Positions 35,411 to 46,570 of a stretch of DNA of 64,000 nucleotides are shown piece by piece. The translations under genes were made by a program, and so were the position numbers. Each line of letters starts with the position of its first letter. The first letter of the stretch is position 1. The stretch spans positions 16,719,944 through 16,783,943 of the forward strand of contig CM020502.1 in NCBI GenBank assembly GCA_009823395.1, written 5' to 3'. This DNA comes from Thamnaconus septentrionalis. Taxonomy: Eukaryota > Chordata > Actinopteri > Tetraodontiformes > Monacanthidae. The notes under the pieces are model-generated. The model did not search any database, was not told where the DNA came from, and saw nothing but the letters and a program-made list of their open reading frames with translations.

Positions 35411-36301
35411 TAATATCTGGTGTGTTTTTTTATTATTATTATTTTTTTTATTAATGCTCTTAATTCAACAGAGAGTGTTTTGACTGTGTAACAGAAGGTT
35501 TACACAACTCGGTTCACGAGCGTTATCAGAAATCTTGCTCAGTGCTCCAGAGAGGCTGATGGTGATTCACATTAGATTTTCTGAGCCTGGCTGAAGATGC
35601 CTTTTGTCGCTGCTGCTTTGTTTTGCGTTACTTTATCAGGTCGCTTTGTTTGCATAAAATGCAGAATTTTCCTCCTCCGTCTTTAACTCGCCCGCTGCAG
35701 CCAAACTTATAACAACGTGCGTGCATGCGATGTTTGAGTGATGCTCCAGCACGGTGTTGCAGGATAGGTAAGTTTAACTCGAGTGCCCTCCGTGCTGTGT
35801 TCTCCTATAGGGTTCATTCAGTAGTTATGGAGTTCATGTTACCTGCATTTGGGTTTGACTTCACCCCTGGTTGGGTGTCAAAGTCCTGGCGGTGGGAGTT
35901 GCTGTTTTTTGACCTGTGAGTTCAGCAGGGGGAGGCCCTCCCTGCAGTTTTCTGGAAGTCTGAAGATGCCACTATTCTGTTTTTTCTTCCCCTCACGCCA
36001 AGCGAACAAATTCAGTATGCAGGATGGAGCATGCCATAAAGATACAACAGTCCCCAGTGGAGTCATTGCTGTGACTCAGCAAGATGATTTCTTTTTTTTT
36101 TAAATGAGTTTAATGAAATTGGAGCGTATGTTCCTTTTTTAAGTTAAAAAAAATTAGCAACAGGTTGTCACTTGCAATGATGACCTGGGCAATAAAACCA
36201 AGCCTCACTTTGACATAATAGATTATAGATATATAATAACTGCCTTTCTTATAGAATCATACACTGTTCCACCAGTGCTGATGGCAGAGGCCAAGAAGAA
36301 A
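35411..36301. other. Non-coding stretch, nothing recognised
   Basis: No gene is recognised. A T/A-rich run lies at 35427-35455. Confidence 0.5.
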
Positions 36302-36345
36302 CCTTTATTAATCCCACATTGGGGAAATTTGCGTATTGCGTATAT
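36302..36345 (-). mobile_element. LINE/SINE 3'-end fragment
   Basis: The motif 'ctttattaatcccacattgg' followed by 'ggaaattt' is the complement of the 'aaatttcccc..gggattaataaag' 3' end shared by many fish L2-type retroposons. Only the tail is recognisable. Confidence 0.5.
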
Positions 36346-36539
36346 GCAGTAGAAAACAATGGAGATTATATTGATTACAAAGAAATAAAATAAAAATGTT
36401 CATGGACGAAGAAGGAGCAAACAAGATATTGAGGTGTTATAGGTGTCGTGGGTTGCTGCCCATAACAACCTGTGAAAAAAAAAAAAAACCTCCATTGGTC
36501 GAAATTCAAAAGTGACACTCATCAACCTTGGCATAGCAT

Positions 36540-37100
36540 GTACTCAGTGTATTATATCACACGGTTCTCAAATGCAGCGGTGGGAGACGAGCTCTAATTG
36601 AATCTCTGTGTTCAGCCGTGCAACGCTCGCTGTTACCTCGCCAAGAACATCCGAGCTCCGCTAATTTCCCCCCCCCCGTCAAACATCTGATGGATTTCCC
36701 ACCGTGTGGTAAGTGTTTTCCCATTTGTTAATACAAGTAGTATCTATCAAAAGGAGAGACGGTACCAAGCGTAGTTTGCCTCAGGGCTTTTCTTTTTTTT
36801 TGTCGAGCTTTGTTTAGAGTACCTCGGTTTCACGGAGCTGAGAAGATGTGCCGTTCGTTCTTTGTGTGGCGGCACCGAAAGCGGCTCGGCTGGCGTGGGC
36901 AGCTCTCCTTACTCTGCCAGCCAGTTGTGAATATTTATCTCTTTATTTTGTCTTATTAATTGCATTTGTAGTGTAGCTCGTGCAAAGAAAATCCAGGAGA
37001 GGAGCGACAAAGCTCGAAAAACACGCCTCGGCTCATGTCTGTCCTGTGCTCTTTGCACGCGCCGGAATCAAAAAGGCTGTTTCGTGCTCACGGTCTCTTT
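36540..37100. promoter_or_regulatory. GC-richer unique block, possible regulatory element
   Basis: The segment includes 'gagctccgctaatttcccc' near 36650, CpG-rich sequence at 36840-36910 (ggcggcaccgaaagcggctc) and 'ttgtcttattaattgcattt' near 36948. No exon or transposon can be recognised. The support is textural. Confidence 0.28.
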
Positions 37101-38829
37101 GCCGCGGATTTTGAAGGAAGTAAGTTTTAAAATTAAACCGAGACACATGCAAAAAAAAAAAAAGAAAAAAGAAAGAAAGAAATGTACTCTTTCCCTGCTC
37201 ACACGTCTTGTTATCCTAGTTTCCTCCAGCCCTCGCCGTGTCTGGGGGCGGGGGCCTCGCCAGTCAATCAATTTCGCTGCATAGCAAAGAGTGTTCACAG
37301 TTCATTAATGAGGCAGCAGGGGACGGGATGCCAGAACCGTGAGCCCCTGGGAGACAAGATAGACGTTTGAAGGAGAACAAGCAGAGTGGCAGAGTAACAA
37401 AATGTACATCTGACGGAGGACACACACGCAGGAGGCGGGTGTGGGAGGCGCAGCGCAAGCTGAGCGGCTGAACTCGGATAAGCAGTGTTTCTTTTCTTTT
37501 TTCCCCCTCCTCGTTCATGTCTGCCGGGAGGCAGGTGTGAAACCATGCACGTTTTTAGTCTCCCGTGCTGACCTTCAGTCGCTCGTAGAAACCACACTTG
37601 ACGTTTCTCTGCTAGACTTCTACTAACCTCCACCACGGCATCCTCTTAAATGACCATTTCACCATAACAGCTTTTACATTTAATGCAGAGAAAATCCCAA
37701 AATCCCCGTCCCTTGTTGGACAAATTAGTGGTAAAGTCTGTCAAGTGCGTTCTTGGGTTGCTTTTTTTTTCCCTTCTGGGTCACAGGATTGTGATGAATG
37801 TGCTTCCCTCCCTGCAGGGCGGAAATACAAAAAAAGAAAGCTTCATTTTTCTGCCAGCTATCAAAGGTTGAACCTGTCCGAGTTGATATGAGCTCACATT
37901 GGCTGGAATAGGGCAATGGTTGCCAGCCTCACACAGGCTCATGAAAATGTATCTTGCTTTATAGCAACACTTCATGACCAGACTTCAACAGCTGTTTGTT
38001 AATAGCAGAAGAGCCTCAGAGACAGAAGGTAGCTGTGTTGAAGCAAGCAGAGAGGAAGAAAACACTTTTACGATGTGGCAATCTGAGCGATGTCTAATGC
38101 GGATGTCTAATGGACTGATGCAGAACTAAAGGTTAGTGGGTTGTGGAGTGTGGTTGCACCATGAAATCATTTGGTATTCCAAAATAGCTTGACTTAGGGA
38201 CAGACAAGATGGGGTGGACTGAAGTTGATGTCTGTGTAAAGGCACAGCACAATTAAATGATACAATAATGACATTTCTTTGTGGCAAAACCAATTTAACA
38301 ATACAGAGTATGACCTTTTTGGCTCACCAAATGGGAAATTGGTGTTAATGGAAAAAGAAAACACAGGCAGAAGAGAAAGATATACAACACCTGAAGTAAC
38401 AACATCGTAGTACTAAAACACAACATGGAATTTGTAATATTCATCCAAAACGACAGCTCACCACCATCCTGATAGTTGAAGTCGTCCTTCATTTCCTTCT
38501 TTTGTAGTGTTGATGTCCTTTGTCAACCAAAGGAAGGCGGGCAAGAGACACAGGTGACAAGTGGCTACGTCCGTCCTGCGATGCAGCAACTTTCCATGTT
38601 TGGTTAAACTTTCAGATCACTCTGTAAATGAGCCTGTTGCCATTTTAAGGTTTTTTTTTTTTTTAAAGAGAAAGTTAGGGGTACGTTATACTGAGCTAGC
38701 TTCCAGGTTCTGAACACCAGGAGCCTGCCCTTCACCCCTGGTCATGTCATCTGTGAACAAAGTATCAGTTCTGATTGGCCACTGCTCACATCAGAAACTC
38801 TTGAAAGACCCCTCCAACTCTTTTGTGCA
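37101..38829. other. Non-coding stretch, nothing recognised
   Basis: An A-rich run with GAAA units is at 37149-37180. Several overlapping frames of about 60-110 residues exist around 37264-37636 but show no domain, so I reject them as genes. Confidence 0.45.
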
Positions 38830-39195
38830 AAGATAGATAGATAGATATAGATAGATAGATAGATACTTTATTCATCTCCAGTAGGAGAAACTCAGATGTC
38901 CAGTAGCAAGAGAAACACACAACAACACACAGCTAAAAATAAAATAAATTCTAAAAAAACATTACTTACTAACAATAGTGATAAAGTGCACATGTTAAGT
39001 TTAGACACATCTGTTATTCAGCCTTATAGCCGAAGGAACAAACAATCTCTTAAAACGCTCTGTTCGACAACGTAGTGAGAGGAGCCTGTTGCTACGGCTA
39101 CTCCTCTGAGCTGCCATAGTGTCATGGAGCGGATGTCTGGAGTTGCCCATGATGCGCTGCATGAGAGCTCTCATTCTTCTCTCAAGCACAGCTCC
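38830..39195 (-). mobile_element. LINE 3' end with C-terminal coding remnant and (GATA)n tail
   Basis: On the minus strand, a 62-residue open remnant (39001-39189) reads with 'HPLHDTMAAQRSSRSNRLLSL' and 'RTERFKRLFVPSAIRLNN'. The pattern HPL, then QRSS, RLLSLRC, TER, and F.P.AIRL is the usual C-terminus of a fish non-LTR retrotransposon ORF. It is followed downstream by an A-rich 3' region and 'gatgaataaagta' plus (TATC)n (complement of 38832-38875), which is the standard tail. The copy is strongly 5' truncated. Confidence 0.75.
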
Positions 39196-42100
39196 GACAG
39201 AAAAGTGGAGTATTTTCTAGAATAACACCGAGGCTATGCTAACATCGAAGTCATTCAGTCACAGCGGGAGCTCACCTCCATTTGTGACGAATCACATTGC
39301 TTCTCGTCGTACCCACTGGGCTTTTGAACACTGGCAGTACACGTAATCACGTTATGACCTGTTCGACTCTTCCTGATTTTACTACTTTGTACGAAGCCTA
39401 AATATCCACCGTGTGAACTGGTGGTGTAAACAGTTTGTTGTGTGAGCTTTGTGAAAGGGAGACTCTCAAGACTCATCACCAGATGGACGTGCCGGGCTGT
39501 TGAGAAATCAACTTGTTGCTACCAGACGTTGACGTGAATCTCAGTGCACCACTACTGTATATATGACTAAACTCTTTAGTCTTGACTTAAAAAAAGAACA
39601 GATATCACATTTTCAAAATGCAAAGGCTTTGAATGATGACAAAAAGGAATGATTGACTTTGAAACATATTTTGGGTCAACGAAATGAATTACTTGCTGGC
39701 CGATGTCACAGAAACATTATCGTGATTCTTGGTGAGATGTAGGTAGAAACAAAAAAAAGACCACTACAGCACACAATGTTTGGCATCCTAATCACAGTTG
39801 GCGATTCCATGGTTACCTTACATACTCAGGTTTGTCAACAAGTGTCTACTGTACAAAAGCAGAATCATCATGACCTTTGTAAAGTGCTAGTGGGATTATA
39901 TTCCCTCGCCTCTACACCAGGGAATGTTAACGCTAGAATTAAATAATAAATTCTGATATTATAAATAACCCCCCCCAAAAAAAAAAATAAATAAATAAAT
40001 AAACATGCAGCTGTAAAAATAAAACATTGACGTCACGTGCCTCGTGCGGACAGGCACAGCTGGCCGCCGCCAGTGTGGGTTTGCGCAAGGAGCGGCATGG
40101 GTGGAATGTTTTTGACATGCGTTGGAGCACACAGATGTGCTTTGTTCATTTTAATCCCGGCTCCTTGACGTCCCAATTGATCTCGCATCTTTCCTCGGCA
40201 GCTGTGGCGTCAAAGCAAAATCTCGAAAAACCCAGAGCAGATGTGTGTGCTGGGCCTCTGTACATGCAGACATGGTGATGCAACAAAGCTCTGTGCAGCC
40301 ACTCTTTATGTAACACAATAAGTTCTTATTGCTAGTTATTTCTTTTAAGTTTTCCACTGCGGCCGATGTTCAGGGTCAGTATGGGAGGTTTGCGGCCGGG
40401 TACTTGAGACTCACGATGTTCCTTCCCGAATTTACTTTTTGCTGTTCAAAGGCCTCTCACACACATTTTATTTTGTAGAGTGCGCTGTGCTGTCAGATCG
40501 TTTTAAATGGAGAAATCCAAAACGACAAAACAGTCGATCACCCATGTTGCAAAATTATCGAGTAATGGTGTTGTTTGAATACGCGCTTTTATTTTACAAT
40601 ATATGTTTTTTATACACAATTCTCACTTCGGAGTGCGAGTATGACCACGCCAACATTCATTACGATTGAATAGAACACTTTTTTTTCCCCTTTTGTTCAG
40701 TAAATTGCTTCAAAGGTTCCTTTTTTTTTATTATTTGGCCTCATCAGTGGGTCAACACAAATTTTACAGTGGTAATAATTGTTTCAGTGAGAAGCTATGA
40801 TGTAAGGGGAAGATCCTGACACCTCAAGCAGATCAATGTTCTGCACTTTGGACACCTTTTTCCAAGGAGATTTCTCTTTATGTAACTAAAATTGAAATAA
40901 ACTGCTAATTAAACGCAACAATCTTATATGGTTTTAATGCCATTTTGTAACAAAGATGTTTTTGATGTTAAGATGATTTCTGATCCTTTTTTATGTTGTG
41001 ATGTTGCACGTTTGTCTTTCAGACAGCATATCAATATGTAGCCCCATGTTTTCTTTGTCTTGAAAACCTATTTTCCAACGTTGCAGCATGAGAATAATTC
41101 AAATTGATCATATTCCAGTATTGAATGAGATCCAAGCCGTTGTCATCCCCGCACACATCCCTGCCGTCTTATCTTCGGATGGATAAACGTATAGTATTGA
41201 CGCAGACGGATCATGAAATCTGACAGCTCGGATTGAAAACGAATGTGGACAAAAAAAGTGATGAGAAAATGCGATACAGATGGAAGCGTAGAACCGCAAA
41301 GATACCAGCTTAGGTGGGATAAAGAGGGCGGAAAATGGGGACGGGCATTATACAACAGAGAGCAAATAGAAATAAAAACATATTGATTGGTTTTGCCCGT
41401 TTGGACAGATTAAATCTGTGGGTCTGCATCAGAATTATTAAAAGAGTGTATACTTGTTTCACTTGAGCATGAAATCAATACCCATTTCAGGCAAGGGCCG
41501 TTAACACATCCTTTATTTTGAAGCCAATACCCAGGGAGGATTTTATTTTAGAACCCTATCACTGACTCTTTCATAGTTTTGTGTCCCTCCCGAAGCATTG
41601 ATACGAAAAAGAAACAAATTAATAAATGAATTAAAAAAAAAAAAAATCCAGTCTTGGTGGGTGTGTAGATGTAATTAAAGTGGGTTTTTCTCAAATTCAG
41701 ATGCAGGCATCGCTGTGGCCTGAGAGTCCCTGAGTTTATGGCGCCATCTAAGCACCAGGCAGACATGAATGATTCATATTGCACTTCTCAAGTCAACACC
41801 AAGAGGGAGTGTTTGAAAGGAGAAGCAAACCTAGGGAGAAAAATAAAGGACTGGCCTCTTATCAAGTGAAAAGGATTCCATCGATCTTTGGAGTGGGTGC
41901 TCAATGAACTCCTTAAACAGGTAAAAAGTGCCTGATGTCAGGCAGTAAAGTGTCTCAGAATCTTTAGGTCCGAGTTCATCAAGTCATTGGAAATGGTTCA
42001 CAGATGTAACTAGAGTGTACAAGCTGCTCCTCTCTAACATGTCTTAAAGGGGCACCACAAGTATGTTTGTGCGAGGTGCATAGTCAATTTTAGCAGCGGG

Positions 42101-42235
42101 TCCTGTTGAAGGAAACCTTCCAGTTTTTTCTACTCTCACAAGTACTTTTTGATTTTTTGTTTTTATTATTCTATTTTTGCAATTTGTTAATCGACTCTAA
42201 TATTTAGTGATTGTGTTATTAGGTGTTTCTCTTAT
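39196..42235. other. Non-coding stretch, nothing recognised
   Basis: No gene or clear repeat. A-rich TAAA units occur at 39978-40003. A CpG-containing segment with 'cattgacgtcacgtgcc' lies at 40026-40042 and includes a CRE-like site (tgacgtca) and an E-box (cacgtg). The region 40700-41540 is AT-rich. Confidence 0.45.
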
Positions 42236-42318
42236 CTGTATATCAAGTGAAGTTAACAGTAGTCAAGATCCTTGTTTGTTGTACAACCTTAGCGATTGAA
42301 GCTGATTCTGATTCTGAT
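42236..42318 (+). mobile_element. LINE 3'-end fragment with CTGATT tail
   Basis: The segment reads 'gtatatcaagtgaagtt', 'cttgtttgttgtacaacctt', 'gcgattgaagctgattctga' and 'ttctga'. It matches the 3' ends of fish LINEs that finish in 'aataaagctgattctgattctg'. Here the poly(A)-signal-like 'aataaag' has mutated to 'gattgaag'. No coding part is present. Confidence 0.55.
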
Positions 42319-42389
42319 GGTGGCTTCTTCCCATCTGTGTTGGCCAGGAGACAACAAAAAGTTACTTTGCCCTCAAATTGATGTCACTT

Positions 42390-42700
42390 CATCCATCCAT
42401 CCGTTTTATACTACCGCTTCTTTGGCACTCAAGGTCGTTCAAGTCACAAGTTTAAGTCGCAAGGCCACCTGGAAAGACAAACAACCATTCACGCACACAC
42501 CTACGGACAATGTGGAATTCTGGATTCACCTCAGGTGCATGTTTTTGGACTGTGGGAGGAAGCAGGAGAACCCGGAGAGAACCTGGAGAGAACACACGCA
42601 GACACAGGGAGAAACAGCAAACAGGCAAACCGTTCAAATGAAACCCCAGCTCCAGACGGGGGCGCCATGAGTGCAGCAGGATTGCATATTGCACTGGAAG
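42390..42700 (-). mobile_element. Long tRNA/L2-type fish retroposon
   Basis: From left to right on the plus strand: 'catccatccatccgttttat', 'gacaaacaaccattcacgca', 'cacacctacggacaat', 'catgtttttggactgtggga', 'ggaagcaggagaacccggag', and 'cacgcagacacaggga'. This is the complement of one of the most abundant fish repeats, whose final segment is related to the short copies at 26915 and 50623. The long open frames here are produced by the repeat and are not genes. Confidence 0.85.
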
Positions 42701-42951
42701 ACAGCTCCATGAAGATCACAACACTTTTTTTTTTGTTGTTTTGGCCATATATATTTTTATATGAATGTTCACATTATTTCTCAGATAGAGGACTTGAGTT
42801 TCTATCATCTACAAACTTCACCTTTGTGACAGAGATTATTAAACTCATTTATAAGGTAAGAGTATTGAAAACATGCAGACTTCCGTTAGATATCGGATCT
42901 GGGACAAGAGTTGATTTTCCAGAAGCTCCCAATAGGCCAGAAAAGAAAACA

Positions 42952-43010
42952 TTTATCTATCTATCTATGTATTTATTTATTTATTTATTTATTCATGTAT
43001 TTATTTTTGT
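42952..43010. repeat. (TATC)n and (TTTA)n compound microsatellite
   Basis: Three to four TATC units run into about seven TTTA-like units with interruptions. Confidence 0.9.
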
Positions 43011-43489
43011 CCGTAGTTGTCTATGTTAAAATCCAGAATAATGCAAGTTATTTCCCACAATTTCTTTTCACAATTTCCTTTCACTCTTCAGATGTCTTTA
43101 TAAAGTGAAAAGAAAAAGAAAATAACAGCCCAGAAGTCATGCCTGTTACATGTTGCACTTGCTGTATGATTTTCAAACCTTTCCTAGTGAAATTTTAGTC
43201 ATTTGTGTAGTTTTGAGAGGAAGTCATTTTGGTTGTCCTCGCTTCCACGTCTCAACCTTCCCTTTGTGAATCAAAGGGTAGAAAGTTGCAGACTAAAAGT
43301 GGAAAGAAGTAATTGGTTATGTTTGGTGCCAAAGCTGAGATTCTCTCTCCATTTATTTTATTTTTTTTTTTTGCATTTAGTCAACATCAAGCTACGGCTA
43401 CTGCTCAACACGTTCATGAAGGAATTTTCTCAGTCTGTCATATTAACATATAAAAGTTTGCTTTTTCTCAGACTGCCATTCTAATGATA

Positions 43490-43800
43490 TTCTTCCCAAC
43501 GTCAGCGATTAAATCATACTTGAGATTGGCAAAGTATGATTTTGGCCCCTGCAGGATGTGAACCACATCACCCCTTTCCTGCCATTTTGCAAAGTGAAGG
43601 AGAAAATCAACAAGCTGAGGGAAAGAAATATGGATGTGTGTGTGCCTCCAAGGCGTTTGCTTCGATAGCATCAGAATCAATGCATCTCTCCAGCTCCCGG
43701 GAATATTAATATGCACGCACACCTTTGCTTCTCTCCTGCTCAGACATGGGCCAATTACTTCTTTTAACTCTTCAATCATGTCAGTAAAGATGGCCGACAT
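43490..43800. promoter_or_regulatory. Candidate conserved non-coding element
   Basis: A unique block with 'gcgattaaatcatacttgag', 'gggaatattaatatgcacgc' and 'gccaattacttc'. Composition is balanced. A 132-residue frame runs across it on the minus strand (43468-43866) but has no recognisable domain. It more likely reflects chance openness in a constrained non-coding block. Confidence 0.33.
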
Positions 43801-45294
43801 GCTGTGCGCAGCGATACTAGGATACATCTTGCATACCACATACTTTATTTGTGACTTTTGCTGCATTTCACACCATTAAGCAATGTTTCCTTCTGTTTTT
43901 TCTAATTTCTCGTGCACATTCTTTGCCTTTAAATCAGCTCCTTGGACAAATAATATTATAAATGGGATGTGTATTGTTGGAATCAGACATTTAACATCAT
44001 GCATCATAGCATATTGTGCTATTATATTGGTAACATTAAATTTATATGTTGGAATTATTATATTGAGTTGAATGTATAAATGTATTGAATGTTACTATAA
44101 GTAGTGCTATTGTGTATATTTGATGATCATGATCAGTGTCCTGGGGGTGTTGAAAACCTTGTGAGCAAAGACTGTGTAACTCGTTAAGCCTCATAAACAG
44201 TGACCTGGGGTGACCAGAGAGTGGTCAGCTGAAGGAACTGCCTTTGCGACCCTCATAAAGTTACCCATCCAGCGAGCCATCCAGTCACAGAGATGGGAAC
44301 TTGTGACCTGAGGCTTGTCTTGCCGCAAATTGGTTCAACAGGTCACACCGGAAGGAAGGATGGACCATTTGGCTCACGGCCAAATAAGGACTTGCTTCCT
44401 CATTTACAAACAATGACACAATGAACAGCCAGTCTATATCAGTGTCTCCCTCAGTCAGCCATACCTTCCATGTCCCACCTTCCTTCCCATCTTCTGCCCA
44501 TGCCCACACTCACCCTCGCTCCTGTTTCTTGCCTGATTTATTTGCACAAAAAAATTGTCCGAACTCTGCTCCTGAGCTTCTCCGCCAGCAGCTTCTGACC
44601 CCTTGTGATCTACAGCATGAAGTGTCGCCGGTGCCAGTGAAGCTCGAGTGTGAAACATTATTCCCACAAAAAAAAAACTTGAAAATGGCAGAAAATCTGC
44701 AAGAATTCAGGTTGGACGACACAAATGCAATGAGAACTTTAGAAGTGAATCCACGCCGGGTCATACCGACAGCCAGCCCAGATGTTTGCCTCAATATCAA
44801 TGGATTTACACCTCTTAGTACCACTGCACAAAGTCCTTTGGCGAACCGAGGGGTGCAGTCAGCTACCGTTCATTTCCTTCGGGGCCCGTAATACTATCAA
44901 GCCGTACGGAACTGCAGCGAGGGAAACAGTCACACCTACGATTTGCTGTGAATGAATGTAAATCACAGCTTATTATTTCACTCCTGACTGCTCGTGAGGT
45001 TACAGCCATTCTCCTCCCCCAAAGGCGTTTCAGGTTGATGAATGTTAATGGCGAACATAAATAGCTTTTCAAATCCCCTTTGAATGTGCAGAGGAGCAAT
45101 TTATCAGCTGTGAAAACAAAGCAGAGATTTTTATACCTTGCTTAGCAATCGGGCTCACTGTAGCATGTAGTTGCCCCCAGGCACCCACTGGAGGAAGAAA
45201 CACTGTGTTCTGCCATGTAATAATGGAGTTGCTCCTCCTGTAGATACTCCCACTGTGCACCTTGGTCCCAAGACAAGGTTCTCTAATCTAGGAC
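43801..45294. other. Non-coding stretch, nothing recognised
   Basis: A 156-residue frame at 44421-44891 was inspected. It lacks any domain, signal or conserved motif I can name, so I do not call it. The segment 44700-45070 may be unique conserved DNA. Confidence 0.4.
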
Positions 45295-45467
45295 CAAATA
45301 CATTCACCAGCCACCTTACTTGGTATGTTGTGCCTGTGTTCACCCTCTTGTTAACACGACTAGCTAATAGGCCAATCACATTGCAGCAACTTGCATGCAG
45401 ATGTGGTGAAGAAGAATTGCTGAAGTCTAAAAGCCAGCATCAGAATGGAGGAAAAAGGGGATTTAAG
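45295..45467 (+). mobile_element. Tc1-like left-end fragment, part 1 (interrupted)
   Basis: The sequence runs 'caaatacattcaccagccac', 'cttacttggta', 'cttgttaacacgactagcta', 'ggccaatcacattgcagcaa' and 'agcatcagaatggagg' to 'ggggatttaag'. It aligns base for base with the left end of the common fish Tc1-like family and with 1917-2195. It stops abruptly at 45467, where another repeat begins, and continues at 45866. Confidence 0.78.
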
Positions 45468-45865
45468 CCTAATCAATAGTAGACGGGCGGAGTCATCATG
45501 ATGCCACCCATTGGTTTGCGAATATTTATACGGAAGCTGGGAGATTGGTTTCACGGTCAGCATCAGCTTGAGTTTCCAGTTCATTTTGAAACCGGAAATA
45601 TTCCATATTTGGATGTGTGGGTGGAGCCAGAGGTGGGAAATGATTGGAGCTTCAGTGCAGGACAGACCTTAACCCCCGCCCACCTGCAGGTAAGATGACT
45701 ACACTTGCCTACTAAACTGTAGCCACGCCCACAACTCTATGGACGTTTGTAGTCGAAATTAGACCAAATCTGACTTAATAGAGAATTGGCCCTATTTGAT
45801 GATATGTTTGGTTTGACTTGCAACTCAGACGAAAAAAACAAAACAAAACAGAATCGCTGTCAATG
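45468..45865 (+). repeat. Dispersed repeat B, copy 2, inserted in Tc1-like remnant
   Basis: About 398 bases separate two Tc1-like pieces that would be contiguous in an intact element. Inside, 45500-45790 aligns with 21747-22095 and its 3' part with 53271-53353: 'gccacccattggtttgcg', 'gagattggttt', 'ccagttcattttgaaac', 'atttggatgtgtgggtgg', 'ctactaaactgtagccacgc', 'cgaaattagac'. The TG motif is short here. I could not fix exact ends or a target duplication. Confidence 0.72.
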
Positions 45866-46020
45866 CTTTGAACGCGGCATAGCTTTTGATGCCACACATA
45901 CTGCTCTGACTGTCAATAGCGTCGTGTGCATACCTTGGTTTTGGTCATCCGTCAGAATGCACAACACATCCAAACTTGAAGCAGTATACAAGCACAACGG
46001 CCACTTTGTTAGGTCTTCAA
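45866..46020 (+). mobile_element. Tc1-like fragment, part 2
   Basis: Starts 'ctttgaacgcggcatagc', which follows directly on the 'gatttaag' at 45467 in related elements. It continues with 'tgatgccacacatactgctc' and then 'gcacaacacatccaaacttg' and 'aagcag', both recognisable transposase-region sequence. A piece at 45998-46016 (cggccactttgttaggtc) resembles the element's terminal sequence again, suggesting rearrangement. It is dead. Confidence 0.62.
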
Positions 46021-46329
46021 TACTACAAGGTCTGCCTGGGTGGGCAATAAGTTTGTAAAGCATGTTTAATAACTGAAAGTTTACCTTTCCAACTTCAAAA
46101 AAAACACACAGGAAAAGGGACTGAACATATTCTCTTATCTGCATGCATTACCCTTTATTTATGCGGGGCCTCACTATCAGTAGAAGTGCACATCTCTCGA
46201 GGCCAATGCATATGTTTGTGGGCTTAACAAGTGATTCAAAACAAAGCCAAGGGATCTCTGTGGTGGGAGACAAACACAGTGCGCCACCAGCAGACTGGTC
46301 CACCTGCGCAGGCAGTGGGCACAACGTTC

Positions 46330-46570
46330 ACATCTAAGGACGCGCTAATGCACGCTCGGTCCCGCAGGAGCTGCGATCCAACGGTCGCTGCTTCCTCAGC
46401 GTCTGCCGCCGCCGCTGCCTCATCGCATCCCATCACAGCCCATTTGCCCCTCTGTTAATCCAGTCCTCCAGAAGCCTGTACGCTCTCAGCGAGGGAAAAT
46501 AGATGCATTGGTGAAACACGTCAGCACACGCTGCAGGAACAGAGGAAATCATCCGGCACATTAAACAGCG
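46330..46570. promoter_or_regulatory. Candidate conserved non-coding element
   Basis: GC-richer unique sequence with 'cgtctgccgccgccgctgcc' and 'gttaatccagtcctcc'. It precedes an A-rich run at 46597. There is no protein evidence despite short alanine-rich frames. Confidence 0.28.

Noticed and set aside
42296..43029. Two open frames of 124 and 164 residues on the plus strand
   Set aside because: They lie across an abundant tRNA/L2-type fish retroposon and a microsatellite; the openness is a property of the repeat.
43468..43866. A 132-residue open frame on the minus strand
   Set aside because: No recognisable family. The underlying sequence has TAAT cores typical of non-coding conserved DNA.
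44421..44891. A 156-residue open frame on the plus strand
   Set aside because: No domain, signal peptide or conserved motif could be recognised, and overlapping frames of similar length exist on the other strand. It may be chance.
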